NCBI GenBank assembly: GCA_029233925.1
Contig: JARGOX010000003.1
Span: forward strand, 213,542 to 277,541
Source: Rhizobiaceae bacterium
GTDB taxonomy: Bacteria; Pseudomonadota; Alphaproteobacteria; Rhizobiales; Rhizobiaceae
Direction of reading: 5' to 3'
Length of the DNA: 64,000 bases
Part shown: piece after piece, positions 62,255 through 64,000 of the stretch
How positions within the stretch are numbered: the stretch's first letter is position 1
How the letters are laid out: every line of letters begins with the position of its first letter
Notes under the pieces: generated by a model
Database searches by the model: none
Seen by the model: the letters and a program-made list of their open reading frames with translations, nothing else
What the model was told of the DNA's origin: nothing
Position numbers and translations under genes: made by a program

Positions 62255-63562
62255 ATGACACAGGATCTTGCAGCTTTCGCCAAGGAAAAAGGTGTCAAAT
62301 ATTTCATGATCACCTTTACCGACCTTTTTGGCGGACAAAGGGCAAAGCTTGTGCCTGCCCAGGCCATTGCCGACATGCAAAGAGACGGCGCCGGTTTTGC
62401 CGGATTCGCCACCTGGCTGGACATGACACCCGCCCATCCCGACATGCTGGCGGTGCCTGATCCTTCTTCGGTGATGCAACTGCCATGGAAACCGGAAGTG
62501 GCATGGGTTGCAAGCAATTGCGTCATGGAGGATGAACCTGTTGCGCAGGCTCCGCGCAATGTTCTCAACCGGCTCATCGCGGAGGCAGCCCGCGAAGGAA
62601 TGCATGTCAAAACCGGCATCGAGGCCGAATTCTTCCTGCTGGCACCGGACGGAACACGTATTTCCGACGAATATGATACCGCGTCCAAGCCCTGTTACGA
62701 TCAGCAGGCCATCATGCGCCGCTATGACGTGATTGCCGAAATCTGTGATTGCATGCTGGAGCTCGGCTGGGGTCCCTATCAGAACGATCATGAGGACGCC
62801 AACGGCCAGTTTGAAATGAACTGGGAATACGACGGCGCCCTTCAGACAGCGGACAAACATTCATTCTTCAAATTCATGGTCAAATCCGTGGCCGAAAAAC
62901 ACGGCCTGCGCGCAACCTTCATGCCCAAACCCATTGAAGGGCTGACCGGCAATGGTTGTCATGCCCATATTTCGGTCTGGGACATGGCAGGCAAGACAAA
63001 TATTTTCGCCGACAGCAAAATGGACCTGGGACTGTCCGAAAAGGGCCGAAATTTTCTGGGTGGCATCATGAAACACGCCTCGGCGCTGGCTGCCATTACC
63101 AATCCGACGGTCAATTCCTACAAGCGTATCAATGCGCCGCGCACGATATCGGGCGCCACATGGGCGCCCAATACCGTGACCTGGACCGGCAACAACCGCA
63201 CCCACATGGTCCGTGTCCCAGGTCCTGGGCGCTTTGAGCTGAGGCTTCCCGACGGCGCCGCCAATCCCTATCTGCTGCAAGCCGTCATCATTGCCGCCGG
63301 TCTTGATGGTGTGCGCACCAGCGCAGACCCCGGCAAGCGTTATGATATCGACATGTATCAGGAAGGCCACACGGTGACCGATGCGCCCCGATTGCCGCTG
63401 AACCTGCTCGACGCCTTGCGGGAGTACGACAAGGACCTGTCACTCAAGGCGGCCATGGGTACGGAATTCTCCGCAGCCTTTCTGAAACTGAAAACGCAGG
63501 AATGGAATTCCTACGTCTCGCATTTCTCTCACTGGGAACGTGAGAACACGCTGGACATCTGA
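62255..63562 (+). CDS. gmaS: Gamma-glutamylmethylamide synthetase / type III glutamine synthetase (GmaS/GlnT)
   Basis: Glutamine synthetase-family enzyme of 435 residues, shorter than GlnA. Active-site blocks are GIEAEFFLL (about 127-135), QNDHEDANGQFEMNW (about 175-189), GLTGNGCHAHISVW (about 229-242) and NPTVNSYKRINAPRT. In the N-methylglutamate pathway it joins methylamine to glutamate, feeding the mgsABC complex. In rhizobia the same family is known as GlnT. Context with the mgs genes and the next dehydrogenase favours GmaS. RBS-like GGGAACA precedes the ATG. Confidence 0.9.
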   Translation: MTQDLAAFAKEKGVKYFMITFTDLFGGQRAKLVPAQAIADMQRDGAGFAGFATWLDMTPAHPDMLAVPDPSSVMQLPWKPEVAWVASNCVMEDEPVAQAPRNVLNRLIAEAAREGMHVKTGIEAEFFLLAPDGTRISDEYDTASKPCYDQQAIMRRYDVIAEICDCMLELGWGPYQNDHEDANGQFEMNWEYDGALQTADKHSFFKFMVKSVAEKHGLRATFMPKPIEGLTGNGCHAHISVWDMAGKTNIFADSKMDLGLSEKGRNFLGGIMKHASALAAITNPTVNSYKRINAPRTISGATWAPNTVTWTGNNRTHMVRVPGPGRFELRLPDGAANPYLLQAVIIAAGLDGVRTSADPGKRYDIDMYQEGHTVTDAPRLPLNLLDALREYDKDLSLKAAMGTEFSAAFLKLKTQEWNSYVSHFSHWERENTLDI

Positions 63563-63604
63563 ACGCGTCCATATACTGATCACTGTGATGCAATAGGAAA
63601 CACG

Positions 63605-64000
63605 ATGCGCTATTCCGGCTTCAGGATCATCAAAGAGGCGCTCACCGGCAACCGGGGCTGGCAGCCGGCCTGGCGCAACCCCGAGCCCAAACCCCACTAT
63701 GATTTCGTCATCATTGGTGGTGGTGGTCATGGGCTTGCGACCGCCTATTACCTGGCGCGGGAATTCGGCAAAAGCCGCATCGCCGTGCTGGAAAAGGGGT
63801 GGATCGGCGGCGGCAATGTCGGCCGCAACACCACCATCATCCGCTCCAACTACCTGCTTGATGGCAATGAACCCTTCTATGAATTCTCGCTGAAGCTGTG
63901 GGAAGGCCTTGAGCAGGTTTTCAACTACAATGCCATGGTCAGCCAGCGCGGCGTTCTCAATCTGATGCATTCCGACGCACAGCGTGACGCCTACAGACGG
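63605..64000 (+). CDS. Sarcosine oxidase beta / N-methylglutamate dehydrogenase subunit, cut by window edge
   Basis: The first 132 codons of an FAD dehydrogenase that runs off the end. The start is [19 protein letters not shown], the FAD motif [21 protein letters not shown] lies near 33-53, and [16 protein letters not shown] matches SoxB. In N-methylglutamate clusters the soxBDAG-like genes encode the dehydrogenase (MgdABCD), and this is the expected first subunit following gmaS. Its position 42 bases after gmaS implies the operon continues beyond the window. Confidence 0.9.
   Translation, partial: MRYSGFRIIKEALTGNRGWQPAWRNPEPKPHYDFVIIGGGGHGLATAYYLAREFGKSRIAVLEKGWIGGGNVGRNTTIIRSNYLLDGNEPFYEFSLKLWEGLEQVFNYNAMVSQRGVLNLMHSDAQRDAYRR

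Noticed and set aside
61004..62860. 618-codon minus-strand open frame
   Set aside because: Antisense to mgsC and gmaS, both certain genes. Long antisense frames are common in moderately GC-rich alphaproteobacterial DNA.

Overview
The window reads as chromosome from an alphaproteobacterium, most likely of the Hyphomicrobiales (Rhizobiales). This is an inference from gene content: a ChoXWV choline transporter with a BetI-type regulator, an invasion-associated locus B protein, a NolR-like ArsR regulator, a GlxBCD/GlnT-type (MgsABC/GmaS) cluster, and a run of alphaproteobacterial oxidoreductases. GC is moderately high by eye. I see no rRNA, tRNA, CRISPR, phage or insertion sequence. Almost all the DNA is packed into short operons, each with its own regulator and a visible inverted repeat.

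Layout. 1-4748 (-): four genes of unknown role (coiled-coil protein, unknown protein, AAA+ ATPase, partial conserved protein). 5093-6842 (-): cytochrome c, thymidine kinase, BetI-like regulator. 7022-10050 (+): choline ABC transporter choXWV. 10173-12755 (+): SDR, AMACR-like racemase, HugZ-like protein. 12831-14167 (+): dithiol ArsR regulator coupled to a nucleoside hydrolase. 14164-16880 (-): SDR, ACAD10-like phosphotransferase, SDR. 17166-18467 (+): PuuB-like oxidase. 18496-19386 (-): persulfide-dioxygenase-like MBL protein. 19698-27475 (-): IalB protein, cyanide-insensitive type cytochrome bd with a 45-residue partner, cation/proton antiporter, unknown permease, gamma-glutamyltransferase. 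27700-33538: YHS protein, orphan TRAP binding protein, a three-gene ECF sigma locus whose sigma gene has an in-frame stop, a phasin with a histone-H1-like tail, and an SH3 protein. 33559-36470: TetR regulator and three divergent genes. 36639-38135: UxaA-type dehydratase. 38143-42702: styrene/indole-type two-component monooxygenase cluster with its LysR regulator. 42761-53409: sugar ABC transporter with two Gfo/Idh/MocA dehydrogenases, an isomerase, two SDRs and a LacI regulator. 53497-58313: UxuB, UxuA, GntR regulator and idonate-type dehydrogenase. 58410-64000 (+): XRE-cupin regulator and the N-methylglutamate pathway (mgsABC, gmaS, start of a SoxB-like dehydrogenase subunit).

How it fits together. 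Two catabolic themes dominate. One is methylated amines and osmolytes: choline uptake at one end, and methylamine assimilation through N-methylglutamate at the other. The second is sugar acids: UxaA, UxuAB, an idonate-type dehydrogenase and a ribose/inositol-type ABC system. The most unusual items are the unknown operon at 1-4748, the possible reactive-sulfur regulator and persulfide dioxygenase (each with a palindrome upstream), the interrupted ECF sigma gene, and the PhaF-like phasin. I did not find a clearly new defence or mobile system.
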